The notes under the pieces were generated by a model that had not been told where the DNA came from, did not search any database, and saw only the letters and a list, made by a program, of their open reading frames with translations. A stretch of 64,000 bases of DNA from Pachyseris speciosa (Eukaryota > Cnidaria > Anthozoa > Scleractinia > Pachyseridae). Every line of letters starts with the position of its first letter. Within the stretch, counting starts at the first letter, position 1. The position numbers and the translations under genes were made by a program. Positions 1-9,349 of this stretch are shown here, one piece after another. Location of the stretch: assembly GCA_016490735.1 (NCBI GenBank), contig JAEMWC010000032.1, positions 2,014,501-2,078,500 on the forward strand, given 5' to 3'.

Positions 1-896
1 GAAGCTTATCGATCGCGAGTTGCGTGCTCGCTGCGACGTGGTGTTGCTGATCTCTTTTTAGACTTTTTTTTCCACTGATCTGGTATAGCTGACAACAAGC
101 TAAGGTACTGCAGAAAATTACATTTAATTTTAAATATTTGCACGAACGCACTAAACGGCAAGAAGCTATTTCCTATATCATTTACAAGACAGGCAAGTTT
201 TCGGATGCCGACTTGACTCCAGATTCGATAATAAACAGGTGAATTGTTTATTCGTATTAGTCGGTTGTTCCAAATTATTTGATTTAAGATGTCTTCTTTA
301 CTTTTAGGCGTTGTACAGTTTAGTTCTTGCCAGTATATTAATATATGTCGATAGAATTTCGGTAAGTGTTCATTAATACATAAATATTTAATGTCATAGT
401 TGCAATGGAAAAGAAGCTCTCCTCCCACGTTCGAAAGTAAGGATAATGGAATGAATTTCCACGGTCCACCATCACCGGAGCACAAACGCTTTACCCATGT
501 TGTCTTCAGTGCTTTGTCCAATAAAGAAAAGTCAATCATACCAAGTCCTCCTTCATTCTTACCTTTCGTGATAGTTGTTTTTTTAAGTTTTGGATTTTTG
601 TGCTTCCAGATGTAATTAAATATTATGTTATTGACCTCAGCAGTAAAACCAGGTGGAATGTCCAGCACGTTACAAGTGAACGTCAATTTTGATCTTGCGA
701 GGGTTTTAACGATGTTGATTCTTCCATAAATTGATATGTCTCTAGAAGACCAAATATTTTTAAATAATTGTTGAAGTGGGTTTAACTTATCAAAGAAATT
801 ATTTTTTGCTACAAGTTCTTCATTGTATGAAAAGTAAACTCCTAGGGCGTAAATAGGTTCATCACTACGTTTTCTTTTACTTATAAGGTTACTCAT
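1..896 (-). pseudogene. LINE (Tx1/L1-like) ORF2 C-terminal fragment
   Basis: A 296-codon minus-strand reading frame resembles the region just after the reverse transcriptase of Tx1/L1-type LINEs. It has a fingers-to-thumb stretch with SIYGRINIVKTLARSKL and a KNEGGLGMIDF motif, then a Trp-rich segment with IIWNNRLIRI. The catalytic RT core and endonuclease are absent, so this is a truncated relic. Family features are established knowledge; the clade is inferred from resemblance to the larger copy at 38.3-46.1 kb. The first 60 bases at the left edge may belong to another sequence, because the last ~20 residues are low-complexity and basic. Confidence 0.75.
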
Positions 897-1310
897 CTAT
901 GGAATAAGCTACCTACTTATGTTAAACAGTCACACAACTTAGGCGCATTTCATAAAAATTTGGAGTCCGTCAATCTTTTAAATTTAAGGACCAGCTGTCT
1001 ATGCAATTACTGTCAATCATAAATTTTTAATACTTGTCTCTTTTAGGCTTGATCTGTACGTGTTTACAACTTAATGATTATTATCTAGCTTGTTGGAAAG
1101 TTGGATAGCTTGTAAATAGTTAACAATTTCATGTTTGTATCCTTTATTTAATTCTTATTATTGTTATTATTCGTTTATTTTATTTCTTAGTTTTTATTTT
1201 AGTCTTGCGTTTTATACATGAGCCCTTGGCTCGGATACCGAGGGCAACCTCAATCCCACACAATGACTTTAATAAATTGATTGATTGATTGATTGATTTT
1301 AAGTTTAGCA
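891..1310 (+). mobile_element. 3' end of a CR1/L2-like LINE with tetranucleotide tail
   Basis: On the plus strand the sequence opens with LWNKLPTYVKQSHN, the typical C-terminal 'WN.LP' signature of CR1/L2-type LINE ORF2 proteins, followed by a stop, about 280 bases of 3' UTR and a (TTGA)n tail at about 1277-1298. It abuts the preceding LINE relic with no gap, so it is 5' truncated and probably inserted there. The tail and WN.LP signature are seen directly; the clade is inferred. Confidence 0.65.
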
Positions 1311-1373
1311 CTGAGTCTTTTCGGTGGCGCAAAGAGCCTAGCCATAATAATTCCGATTTGGACTGATTTGAAC

Positions 1374-1760
1374 AGTGAACCCAGCGGGGGTAGACAGCGA
1401 CCAGTTGGCGACGGGCAAACCAATTTGCTCCCGGGGTCCCTCGCGTCACTTTTGTCATGCCCGTCAAAGGCTCATTGTTTCGAGCTACCAATCAAAATCA
1501 CGACTGGACGTGTTTACAAAATTTAAAGTAACTGTGCTCAGTGTACCTTCAAGACTCTCCGATCGTTTCAGAACCTTTACTGTTCCGCTCGTTATTTATC
1601 GAGTTTTCGGCGATTTAGCGATGACTTCGACTCTTAAATGGAAAAAGTGGTAGGTTTAATTTTATTGATCTCTGTACACACTTTGTGAAGTGAGGGACCC
1701 CGGGAGAAAATTGGTTTGCCCGTCACCAACTAGTCGCTGTCTACCCCCACCGGGTTCACT
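1374..1760. repeat. Foldback element with ~72-bp inverted arms
   Basis: The segment at 1374-1447 reappears as its reverse complement at 1688-1760 with only a few mismatches, around a ~240-bp spacer. Both arms contain the 'gggggtagacagcga' word and a 'cggggtccctc' end. There is no coding capacity. This is the usual architecture of a non-autonomous foldback/MITE element. The short reading frames across it are artefacts of the repeat. Confidence 0.7.
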
Positions 1761-2042
1761 TTTGTTACCCAGCGTGCTGTTCCAAAGTTCAGTGTGTCCA
1801 TGGCGTTCTGGCCGAGTTCAGCAGCGCAGCTGACTCGAAAGAAAACCTTTGTAGCGAAGGCAATGGGCCGCAATCGACCTGGGATTTCGCTGAGAGGAAA
1901 GCTTAACATCTCTACTTTGATTCTATGGAGGAACTGATTTCAGTGGGTTTTTGGGCTTCAAACGGCGGGCATTCCGGAAATCAATGTTCTGCCTTGCGCT
2001 TCTCTTAGCAGTGGAAACTCCGATAATCGCTAACTCGCCGAC

Positions 2043-2090
2043 ATGGCTTCAAATCGGCCTGAGAAGCTGGCAAATGACAAAGGCAACAAA
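2043..2090 (+). other. Possible first coding exon (16 codons) ahead of a strong splice donor
   Basis: An ATG at 2043 opens 16 codons (MASNRPEKLANDKGNK) that run exactly into GTAAGT, a consensus 5' splice site. The 250 bases upstream are more GC- and CpG-rich than the surroundings and are not obviously repetitive, as expected of a 5' UTR/promoter. No downstream exon with a matching phase was recognised, so this is only a candidate; it could equally be part of a repeat. Confidence 0.3.
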
Positions 2091-2092
2091 GT

Positions 2093-2995
2093 AAGTCAAC
2101 TTTATTTTCAAACAGCAATAATTTCGGCAAGATTTCCGCACAGCCCCCTACATTAATTATGCATTCAATCTTTGTTCTAAGAAAACAATAGCGGTAACAA
2201 TGGTAAACCTTTGGGACTTCTTCTCTTTGTTTCTAAAGTTCTTTATTTTGGAAACAGGAAACTTTTGGCCCGTTTTTTCTTCCAAAGCCCTAATTTCAAG
2301 TAAATCTTGCTAGGTGTTTTTTTTCCGGAGTTTTAAAGTAATTCAGTTTTGCTGTGCAGTGTGGGTGATTCAAATAAATTTTAGCGGCAGGTTTAGCGGT
2401 TAAATCGCTGTATGGTTATTGTCAATCTGTTGTATTTGCAGACAAACTGTTTGAAAATAAAATAATTTTCTTACCTGGTGTAGCTCGTTCTTTTCTATAT
2501 CCTTGTCGAAATTTGCTGGAGCCCATGACTAAAGTTTGTTCTTAGGAAAATGTAAATTTTCCCTTTCTTGCGCGCATCACGAAAAGCAGATCACGAAAGG
2601 AGCATAGATTGTTTACTGGTGCGTTTGGAACCCTCTTCCTCGTCTTTGCGGACTTCGTAGAGGTCAGCGATATGCATGAGAATTTTTCCTGTAGGTAATT
2701 ATGAGCAATCCGCAGGGGCGGGTGAGGGGGATCTGACATGACTAACATCCGGCTCATTAAAGTAAATACAGTGGTTGTTGTTTTCGTCATATGCTTGTAG
2801 TCAATGCGCTGAACATAACACACCCTTGATGTATCGCGTGCCGCGACCGTTGATTCTTGAATTTCATGTATAACGAAATTAGTCACACTTACGAAGACCT
2901 TGTTTTATGGCATCATAAACACATCTCCAAATCGTTGCCGTAAATATATTCTCTGTTCATTCTTCTTCGTTTTTCTTTTTATTATTTTTTGAACA
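2093..2995. other. Non-coding stretch without recognised features
   Basis: No reading frame longer than about 115 codons occurs and none resembles a known protein. It would be intronic if the candidate exon at 2043 is real. Nothing else is supported here. Confidence 0.5.
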
Positions 2996-3264
2996 ATAGT
3001 CCAGTCTCGAGTTGACCATGATCACGTAATAAAAGTACTGAGAACGCATTTGCACAGGGTTAGCCTCGACCTAAAGTAAAAAAATTCACAAATTCCAGCG
3101 AGAAGATGACTTGTTCACAGCTCTGTCTATTGTTTAATTTTCAAATCTGTGGCACCTTCCCGCATGTATTTATGATTTTTTTTTAGGTCGAGGCTAACCC
3201 TGTACAAATGCGTTCTCAGTGCTTTTATTCAGCGGTCATGGCGAACTCGAAACTGGACTATTTG
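2996..3264. repeat. Foldback element with ~80-bp inverted arms
   Basis: The left arm (about 2997-3076) and right arm (about 3182-3263) are reverse complements with roughly 90% identity. They share 'ggttagcctcgacctaaa' at the inner edge and 'tagtccag..tcgagtt' at the outer edge, around a ~105-bp spacer. There is no coding potential. It is probably a non-autonomous foldback/MITE. Confidence 0.7.
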
Positions 3265-3403
3265 TGTGTGTTTGTAAATTTTGGCCCTTTTAAAGTCAAA
3301 AGGGTCAGTGTGGCAAAATGTAGTGGTAACTTCGGAGCGTTGTTTTATATCAAAGTGAGGTTCAAGGAGGACCGGCAGAGATTCGTTGTTCATGTTTGGT
3401 GCT

Positions 3404-3519
3404 TTTTACTTCGTTCAAGAATTCGTTGAGTTTTGAGCTTGTCGGAGCCGACTTACTGTGATTTTACTTCGTTCAAGAATTCGTTGAGTTTTGAGCTTGT
3501 TGGAGCCGACTTACCGCGA
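3404..3519. repeat. 58-bp tandem duplication
   Basis: Two adjacent units (3404-3461 and 3462-3519) beginning 'ttttacttcgttcaagaatt' differ at only a few positions. This is a simple local duplication; no function is apparent. Confidence 0.8.
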
Positions 3520-4080
3520 TTTGGAAACTGATTTGATTGCCAGTAAATTGTATGTGTCTGGATAACTGTTTTCCGTATGTTCATCATCATCTGTCTGATG
3601 TTTTTATCTCAAGGTAAGTTTGTGTAATGGGTTCTGCGGCTTCGCTCGACTCTTCCACGGGGCTCAACTGAAAAAGTCAACAATAAAAAATGGAATAAAA
3701 GGAAAGAATAAAGAATGAACAAAGCAAATAAATAAAAGATAATTTTGGTTACGAAAAAAGTACAATTTGCTTCTATTCATTTAACTCCGCTTGTTTCTTT
3801 GAAATGTTGTTGATAAAACAACAGACGTTGTTTTAGCACACCAAATGTTGGTTTACAGAGAGAAGCGAGGTGACCTATTGGTGGACCGAATGGTCAGGTG
3901 AGAGAAAAGTGATCAATAAGCAAGTGGGATGGTAAAGAGTAAACGCCTTGTGGTCATTGTTTTATAAGGATACTTCACAAATTAATGTGATCAAGTAAGC
4001 TGAAGCCACTCTAAAGGGCGCTAAGGCCACAAGGTAGCGGGCATTACCCCTTAAATCTACCAAAGCAAAGACTGAGCCCA

Positions 4081-4150
4081 AGCATTAGCAGCCATGGACA
4101 GCTGTTTCGGCCTTGTTAGGCCTCATCAGCATGGCATAGCTAATGCTCAG
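4081..4150 (-). ncRNA. Type I hammerhead ribozyme, intact core
   Basis: Read on the minus strand, the core CTGATGA (4123-4129) is followed by a stem II of GGCC/GGCC around a TAACAA loop, then GAAA (4105-4108). A short stem III follows (ACA/TGT around GC), then the GTC cleavage triplet ending at 4097. Stem I pairs GCCATG with CATGGC and, beyond a small internal loop, GCATTAGC with GCTAATGC. All conserved core bases are present, so self-cleavage between 4097 and 4096 is predicted. The fold was built by eye. Confidence 0.85.
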
Positions 4151-4308
4151 TCTCAAGTACCCACATATCAATAAAACAAGCAATGAAAACGTAAAGCTTG
4201 TGGGATGTGGCTGGAGTGACAAGGATACTTCACAAATTAATGTGATCAAGTAAGCTGAAGCCGCTCTAAAGGGCACTAAGGCCACAAGGTAGGGGCATTA
4301 CCCCTTAA

Positions 4309-4627
4309 AGGGGCAGTGTCACGCTTTTGTACCATCACTTTAAAAGGTTTAAAACTGCCAATGCATCAGTGGAAACCTTAAAATAATGGTCTAGTTTTGT
4401 TGCCAATGACATTAGTACTGCATTGACACTATAAACTCTTGTATTCCATCTAAGATGCATTGAAAAATCACCAAAAAAATTATCATGGTTAGCTCTCTCT
4501 GCTAAAATTTCATTGGAATTCATATTGCTGATTCTGTACGAGCATTTTTTGCACGATAACAGGAAAAAGGCAGTAATTTTGGCAGAATTGAACCAAAAAC
4601 AGCAAAAATACCGGTGACAGTGCTCCT
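4309..4627. repeat. TTAA-flanked foldback/MITE inside the retrozyme array
   Basis: A ~319-bp block interrupts one retrozyme unit and is flanked by TTAA at 4305-4308 and 4628-4631. Its ends are short inverted repeats (AGGGGCAGTGTCAC against AGGAGCACTGTCAC). TTAA duplication is typical of piggyBac-type insertions. The unit continues in register on the right side. The minus-strand reading frame inside it shows no known domain. Confidence 0.7.
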
Positions 4628-4645
4628 TTAAATCTACCAAAGCAA

Positions 4646-4715
4646 AGCATTAGCAGCCATGGACAGCTGTTTCGGCCTTGTTAGGCCTCATTAGCATGGC
4701 ATGGCTAATGCTCAG
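4646..4715 (-). ncRNA. Hammerhead ribozyme copy with mutated core (probably inactive)
   Basis: This is the second copy of the array's ribozyme. Stems I, II and III are kept, but the core reads CTAATGA instead of CTGATGA (the invariant G5 is A). In hammerhead biochemistry G5 is essential, so loss of cleavage is expected. Confidence 0.75.
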
Positions 4716-4852
4716 TCTCAAGTACCCACATATCAATAACACAAGCAATGAAAACGTAAAGCTTGTGGGATGTGGCTGGAGTGACAAGGATACTTCACAA
4801 ATTAATGTGATCAAGTAAGCTGAAGCCACTCAAAAGGGCACTAAGGCCACAA

Positions 4853-5008
4853 GTGTGGACTTTGTGGACCCTGAGGACCTGCTGCACCAGCCGGACCTTG
4901 TGGACCAATTTGACCAATATCACCTTTATCACCTCTATCACCATTATCACCTTTTGGACCTCTTTCACCAGTTCTATCTGAGGTTGGTAAATCATTAAAT
5001 AATCCCAT
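4853..5008 (-). pseudogene. Truncated second fibre gene (collagen-like N-terminus) of the Polinton
   Basis: An ATG at 5008 (reading leftwards) opens [11 protein letters not shown] and then about 11 Gly-X-Y triplets of the GDKGD/GPQGP type, closely matching the start of the intact copy at 7817. After about 50 codons the frame runs into retrozyme sequence, so the gene is cut at the Polinton's left edge. Its upstream context ('aatctaaaataatattatATG') matches the promoter motif of the full-length fibre. This indicates that the complete element carried two fibre genes in tandem. Confidence 0.75.
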
Positions 5009-5024
5009 ATAATATTATTTTAGA

Positions 5025-7817
5025 TTAATTCATGACCACTTCTAATGTAAATGTTGTATCAAATGCACCTGTATTAGGATGTGAATAATCAATGATTAAA
5101 TAGCCTCTCGATAATGATTTGTTGATGTTGACCGTTGTGATGTTTCTGCTTAAAGAAGATTGTCTGTGTTCATAAACAGTTGCTGGTAATGGCAAAGGCC
5201 CACCACCTTCAGCTTTTGTCCTGAAATAAAATATTCCGGGGCTTTTTCCTTGTATGATATACATTTTCTTAATATAAAAGTTATTGTTATGAATAACTAA
5301 AAAATCAGAGCCATTTATCAATACAGGCTTTAAAACATTCTTATTATGTCCTCGTTTGGCTTTGACAGAGCAATTTAAATATTGTATTTGACCGATTATT
5401 CCATTCCCATTCAAATTTAGATCACCTCCTAATTTCGGCCTGTAAAGAGCAAATCCACCCAAATCGAAAGCTGTTTCCATAATTACGCCTGTGACACTTG
5501 AACGAAAAAGATTTAAACCACCGTTATGAATTCTATAGCCATTCAGATTTAAATCACCACCAAGTTTTGCTTCTTTAATTAGAAAGCTGTTCATATTAAT
5601 ATTATTCAGCATTGTCAATTCGCCATTGTCTCCACCAAACAACCAATTTTCATTTTCTTTCACATCAAAACCATTCAAATCTAAATCAGTTTGTAATTGT
5701 ATTTTTTCATTTACGATTTTATAAGCCTCTGTGAAGTCGTAAACACTTGATGGAACGTCTACAGCTTCAAAATCAATACCATATGCAACACAATGAACTT
5801 TGTACTTATTTGGATAAGTTGGGTTAGCATTAATATGAATCGTACAATATAAATATTCAGGTGGTGAACTTACTGAAGGTTTTTCAATCCATAATAAATA
5901 TCTCGAATGATCTTCATTTCTGTTGTCAAATTTTCTCCCTACAGTTTTATGAATTGTAATTCCACCAGTTGCATTGAATGTTACACTACTAAGACTCATT
6001 CCTTCATAATCAGGAAATAGCCATTCAAGAATGAAAGTGTATTTTCCATCTTTTATTGTGTACATATTAAAACCAATTCTAGCTCTGTAAATATGATTAG
6101 CTTCTTTATTCAAGTCCATATCAATGACCTTTTTTGAAATCAAATGTGGTGACCGAGGTAAATTGACATATCCATTAACTGTCAAGCCATATTCAGTACT
6201 AACTTCATCGATATCATTCATCAAATATTTGAAAGCATTCTTTGGATGAGAAGCAGATGAAATATGACTTTTTTCTAATTGATCTAAATTTACGGCATCG
6301 GTTTTATTTGTTCCTTCTTTTAAGTTAATGATTTTATGCCCTCCAAGTTTCATATCCGCCGCCATCGCATTTGTTCCATTCAATAATAAAGTGTTTGCTC
6401 TGATGGTTTGTGAAGCTCGATTTAAAACTCTGAAGTTCACTGCATCAGTTTCATTCACCCCGTCCGCTAAATTTGTTATTTTATTATTATTCATGTCAAT
6501 ATAGTCTGAAGTATGAATCTGGCCAACATTCTCCAAGTGTTTGTTTAAAAAATCATAACTTCCATCAGATGTAAATCTAATTATATCTTTAGTTTTATCA
6601 TCTACATAAAACTTATTGGCAGCATCTGTGTTAGCAGTTGGTGTTGCACAGTTGATCACTTTGTTACCAGCAAGATTTAAATTAGCAGTCATTTCTTGTG
6701 TTCCATCTCGAAGTAGAGTTTGACCGATACTGCTTTTTGATGCGAGATTAGTGTCAATATATGATTTATTCACAAGATCTGCTGGTTGGTTTCCTATCCC
6801 ATGACCTGTAATAATAAACCCCCCAAAATCCTGATTGCCTGTCATTATGACACTTCCATCTTTTTTGACAAAGTCTGATGTGTTAAAATTAGCAATTTCA
6901 GCATCAACATACTTTTTGTTTACAGCGTCTTGTGGGTTTGAGGGGTTATCCTGCAGGTTGATAATTTTGTTTAATTTCATGTCAATATTACCACCGAATG
7001 TAACATTACCATTTTCAATTTCATAAACTGGGTCAGGAATATGTGATAAAATGATATTGGAAAATCCATAAATACCATAAACTATAATGTGATGTTTGAC
7101 ATTTTTTAATATATTTGGTGTAATAACTGTTAATTCAATTGTTGAAGTTCCTTGACTTGCTTTTTCGATGAAGAATATTTTCTTAAGATAACCATCAACA
7201 ATATGTGTCTTTGGAAATGCTCTTTGTATTGGACTTTTTCTTATATGCATATTTTGTGTCTCCATTTCAATGTTAACTATTGCCTGCTCTGGATAATTTT
7301 CTGTATAAAATTCAACAACAAAAGTATAATTTGAAACTTCCAATTGTGATACATTTAACATAAAAACAGATATCATACTTTCATTTGGAATTCTGAAAGA
7401 CAATGATTCTTTATTGATCTTGTATGGGCTTTAATTGAAGTCTTCCAATTGAAGATTATTCGCATTTTGTGTTACAGTTGTTTTCGATATGTCTTCAAGA
7501 AGAAATTTGAATGGATTTTGCCTTGTTCCTTCAATTGATAAAACAGCATCGTTGACGTATCTCATATTAACAGCATCTTTGTTTGAATTTGGTTCTCCAA
7601 CATTAGTCAAGCGTTTATTTTCAAGATCATAGTTACCATTTTGTGTTAATTTGAATCCATAACCCTTATCACCTTTATCACCTTTTGGACCAATTAGACC
7701 TCTATCACCTTTATCACCTTTTAGACCTTGTGGACCAGCAGGACCTCTATCACCTTTATCACCTTTATCACCAGTTCCTATATTGTCTGGAGTTGGTAAA
7801 TAATTAAATAATCCCAT
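5025..7817 (-). pseudogene. Polinton collagen/tail-fibre protein interrupted by an in-frame stop
   Basis: The gene starts at the ATG at 7817 with an MGLFNYLPTPD leader and about 12 Gly-X-Y triplets (7690-7780). At least eight ~40-residue repeats follow, with the pattern 'dLnl.gnkI.Nl..p...tDAVNk.YVD', the arrangement of phage tail and virus receptor fibres. A C-terminal beta-rich domain ends at 5025. The frame is continuous apart from a TAA at 7431-7433; the 792-codon part has only a TTG at its apparent start, so the two parts are one gene. It likely trimerises through the collagen stretch and projects from the penton to bind host cells (inference). It lies in an operon-like order with the ATPase, separated by 11 bp. 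Confidence 0.8.
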
Positions 7818-7828
7818 ATAATATTAGA

Positions 7829-8470
7829 TTAGATAACACCATAAAAGTTTCTCTTCACTGTTTTCATTGGTTTGTCAACATAACAGAAGGAATACGGTTT
7901 TTTGGTTGCTTCAATATACTTCTGCTTATCGATTGCCAGTTCTTGGGAGATACAGTTTCTCTCTCTTGTGGATGGGAAATCATAAAGACAGAAATGGCTG
8001 CAATTAAGCCTAACAGATTTTGGGCAACCGTAGAATGACTGCGTTAGGTACATTACTGAACAATTTTTATGGCGACCCTGAATGAAATAGCTTATGATTT
8101 GATCTTGTTTTTTATCAGTCACGAAATCAACAAACACAACCAGTCGCTGTAAATCAGTGTCTTTGATTTGTTCAACAGGAAGTATTTCATCTTGACTGCA
8201 TACTAAAACGGGGTAACCAACCTGTTTGCTTATTCCATCCATCACTTGCTGTAAATATTTATATTTATCTTGATCTAAGTTTTTGGCGTATAGATGTATT
8301 TGATCATAATAGACCAAAGGTTCCATAATCAGATGCAAGAACAAGGTTGTCTTTCCAGATCCAGAATTTCCAGCCAATAACATTCTGAATGTATCTTTTG
8401 GCATATACGGATACAACTGTCTGAATGAATTATTTGAATTCTGAACGATATCATAATTTGGAATTTCCAT
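7829..8470 (-). CDS. A32-like FtsK/HerA-family DNA-packaging ATPase
   Basis: This 213-residue protein shows a Walker A motif GNSGSGKT at residues 34-41 and a Walker B strand VVFVDF at 111-116. A later polar 'sensor' stretch (MYLTQSF) fits the packaging ATPases of Polintons, adintoviruses and nucleocytoplasmic viruses. Such ATPases pump the genome into preformed capsids. The length is normal for Polinton ATPases and the frame is uninterrupted. It starts at the ATG at 8470, 36 bp from the divergently transcribed neighbour. Walker B ends in a single Asp followed by Phe rather than the more usual Asp-Glu. Confidence 0.9.
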   Translation of the reverse strand: MEIPNYDIVQNSNNSFRQLYPYMPKDTFRMLLAGNSGSGKTTLFLHLIMEPLVYYDQIHLYAKNLDQDKYKYLQQVMDGISKQVGYPVLVCSQDEILPVEQIKDTDLQRLVVFVDFVTDKKQDQIISYFIQGRHKNCSVMYLTQSFYGCPKSVRLNCSHFCLYDFPSTRERNCISQELAIDKQKYIEATKKPYSFCYVDKPMKTVKRNFYGVI

Positions 8471-8506
8471 ATGTTAATAGTTTAGATTAGTCTAACACAA
8501 TTGTAT
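8471..8506. promoter_or_regulatory. Divergent promoter between the ATPase and coiled-coil genes (TCTAA motif)
   Basis: Only 36 bp separate the two opposing ATGs. The centre reads TTAGATTAGTCTAA, nearly palindromic, giving a TCTAA word on each strand followed by an AT-rich run into the start codon. The same TCTAA plus AT-run arrangement precedes the penton, capsid and fibre genes, so it probably acts as a bidirectional core promoter. TCTA-type promoters are known in mavirus/CroV; equivalence here is inference. Confidence 0.55.
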
Positions 8507-9343
8507 ATGGATATAGAACGTATGAAAAGGCTTCTCAAAAGTGGAATTGAAGCTGGAAATAAAACGAGAGAAGTTCGTGAGGTTATCAAGACTTATGAAA
8601 ACAGGAAACAGGATGCATATGATGAAACAGCGCAATTACTGAAACCCTCTATTGATGTCCAGAAGAGTGTGAAAGAAAGTGTTGACAAAAAACAGGATAA
8701 AGTCATTGAACAGTTGAAAGAAAACCAGCAGGATTTGAAACGAGGACTTGATGATGTTATAGAATCTAATCTCAGAGCAATTACAATGGGAACGGAACTT
8801 CCTTTGGCAATTGAAGCACCTCTAAAAGATGAGGATAGGAAACCCAGCATTTTAAATATCGATAATAATTTTGATAAAGATGACAGAATTATATTAAAAA
8901 ATAACAAGCTTTTGAAACCATCCGATTTAACTCAAGTCGGCCCACAAAAACTTCTCGAGGAAAAGAAAAGATCTGGAGATACAGCTAAAAGTATTGGAGT
9001 TAAAAAAAGATTTGCGAAAACACCAGAAGATAAACAATCTTATGATAGAGAATTACAAACTTTGAAGAAATATAGAGAAACGATTGCAGATGTACTGGCT
9101 TCTTACAAATACCAAACAGGGGAAGGAATGAGAAAGAGAAAACAATATGGAGCAGGTGTTGTTCATTATAATAATATTGGTGACTTGCTTTCACGTTTAC
9201 AGTTACTTGGTGGGTCTATTTTTGCTGGTAATAATAGCGCAAAAGTCAGAAATGAGTTTGTAAATATATTACATGTATTAAGCAGACTGGGTATTGTTGG
9301 AAACGAGGAGCTTAATAAAATAATGATGAAATATCTAATGTAA
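8507..9343 (+). CDS. Polinton coiled-coil virion-associated protein (unknown function)
   Basis: About 278 residues from the ATG at 8507; an in-frame TTG six bases upstream is not a credible start. Residues ~10-100 are charged and heptad-like, consistent with a coiled coil. The middle is Lys/Glu-rich. The C-terminal ~50 residues are hydrophobic with Gly-rich turns (GGSIFAGNN, LSRLGIVGNEEL). It lies between the ATPase and penton genes, a position where Polintons carry conserved proteins of unassigned role. I do not recognise a domain. The frame is uninterrupted and stops 6 bp before the penton ATG. Confidence 0.65.
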   Translation: MDIERMKRLLKSGIEAGNKTREVREVIKTYENRKQDAYDETAQLLKPSIDVQKSVKESVDKKQDKVIEQLKENQQDLKRGLDDVIESNLRAITMGTELPLAIEAPLKDEDRKPSILNIDNNFDKDDRIILKNNKLLKPSDLTQVGPQKLLEEKKRSGDTAKSIGVKKRFAKTPEDKQSYDRELQTLKKYRETIADVLASYKYQTGEGMRKRKQYGAGVVHYNNIGDLLSRLQLLGGSIFAGNNSAKVRNEFVNILHVLSRLGIVGNEELNKIMMKYLM

Positions 9344-9349
9344 AAGTAT

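Larger units (their letters stand above)
3963..4852 (-). mobile_element. Retrozyme-like tandem array with hammerhead ribozymes
   Basis: A non-coding unit of about 244-255 bp is repeated in tandem. The marker 'ggatacttcacaaattaatg' starts at 3968, 4223 and 4788; the last interval is enlarged by a ~320-bp insertion. Each full unit contains one hammerhead ribozyme on the minus strand. Short tandem non-coding units with one type I hammerhead each are the definition of retrozymes, circular-RNA retroelements known from plants and several animal groups, corals included. The array is bounded on the right by the truncated edge of the Polinton. Mobilisation by the neighbouring PLE or LINE machinery is inference only. 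Confidence 0.75.

Noticed and set aside
4085..4640. Minus-strand ORFs over the retrozyme array and its insertion
   Set aside because: They overlap ribozyme and foldback sequence and match no protein.
3963..4852. CRISPR-like repeat array
   Set aside because: Units are ~250 bp, eukaryotic and ribozyme-bearing, without spacer structure.
5025..7403. Treating the 792-codon frame as a separate gene from the collagen-like ORF
   Set aside because: Its first codon is TTG, it lies in the same frame as the ORF at 7431-7817, and only a TAA separates them; one interrupted fibre gene is simpler.
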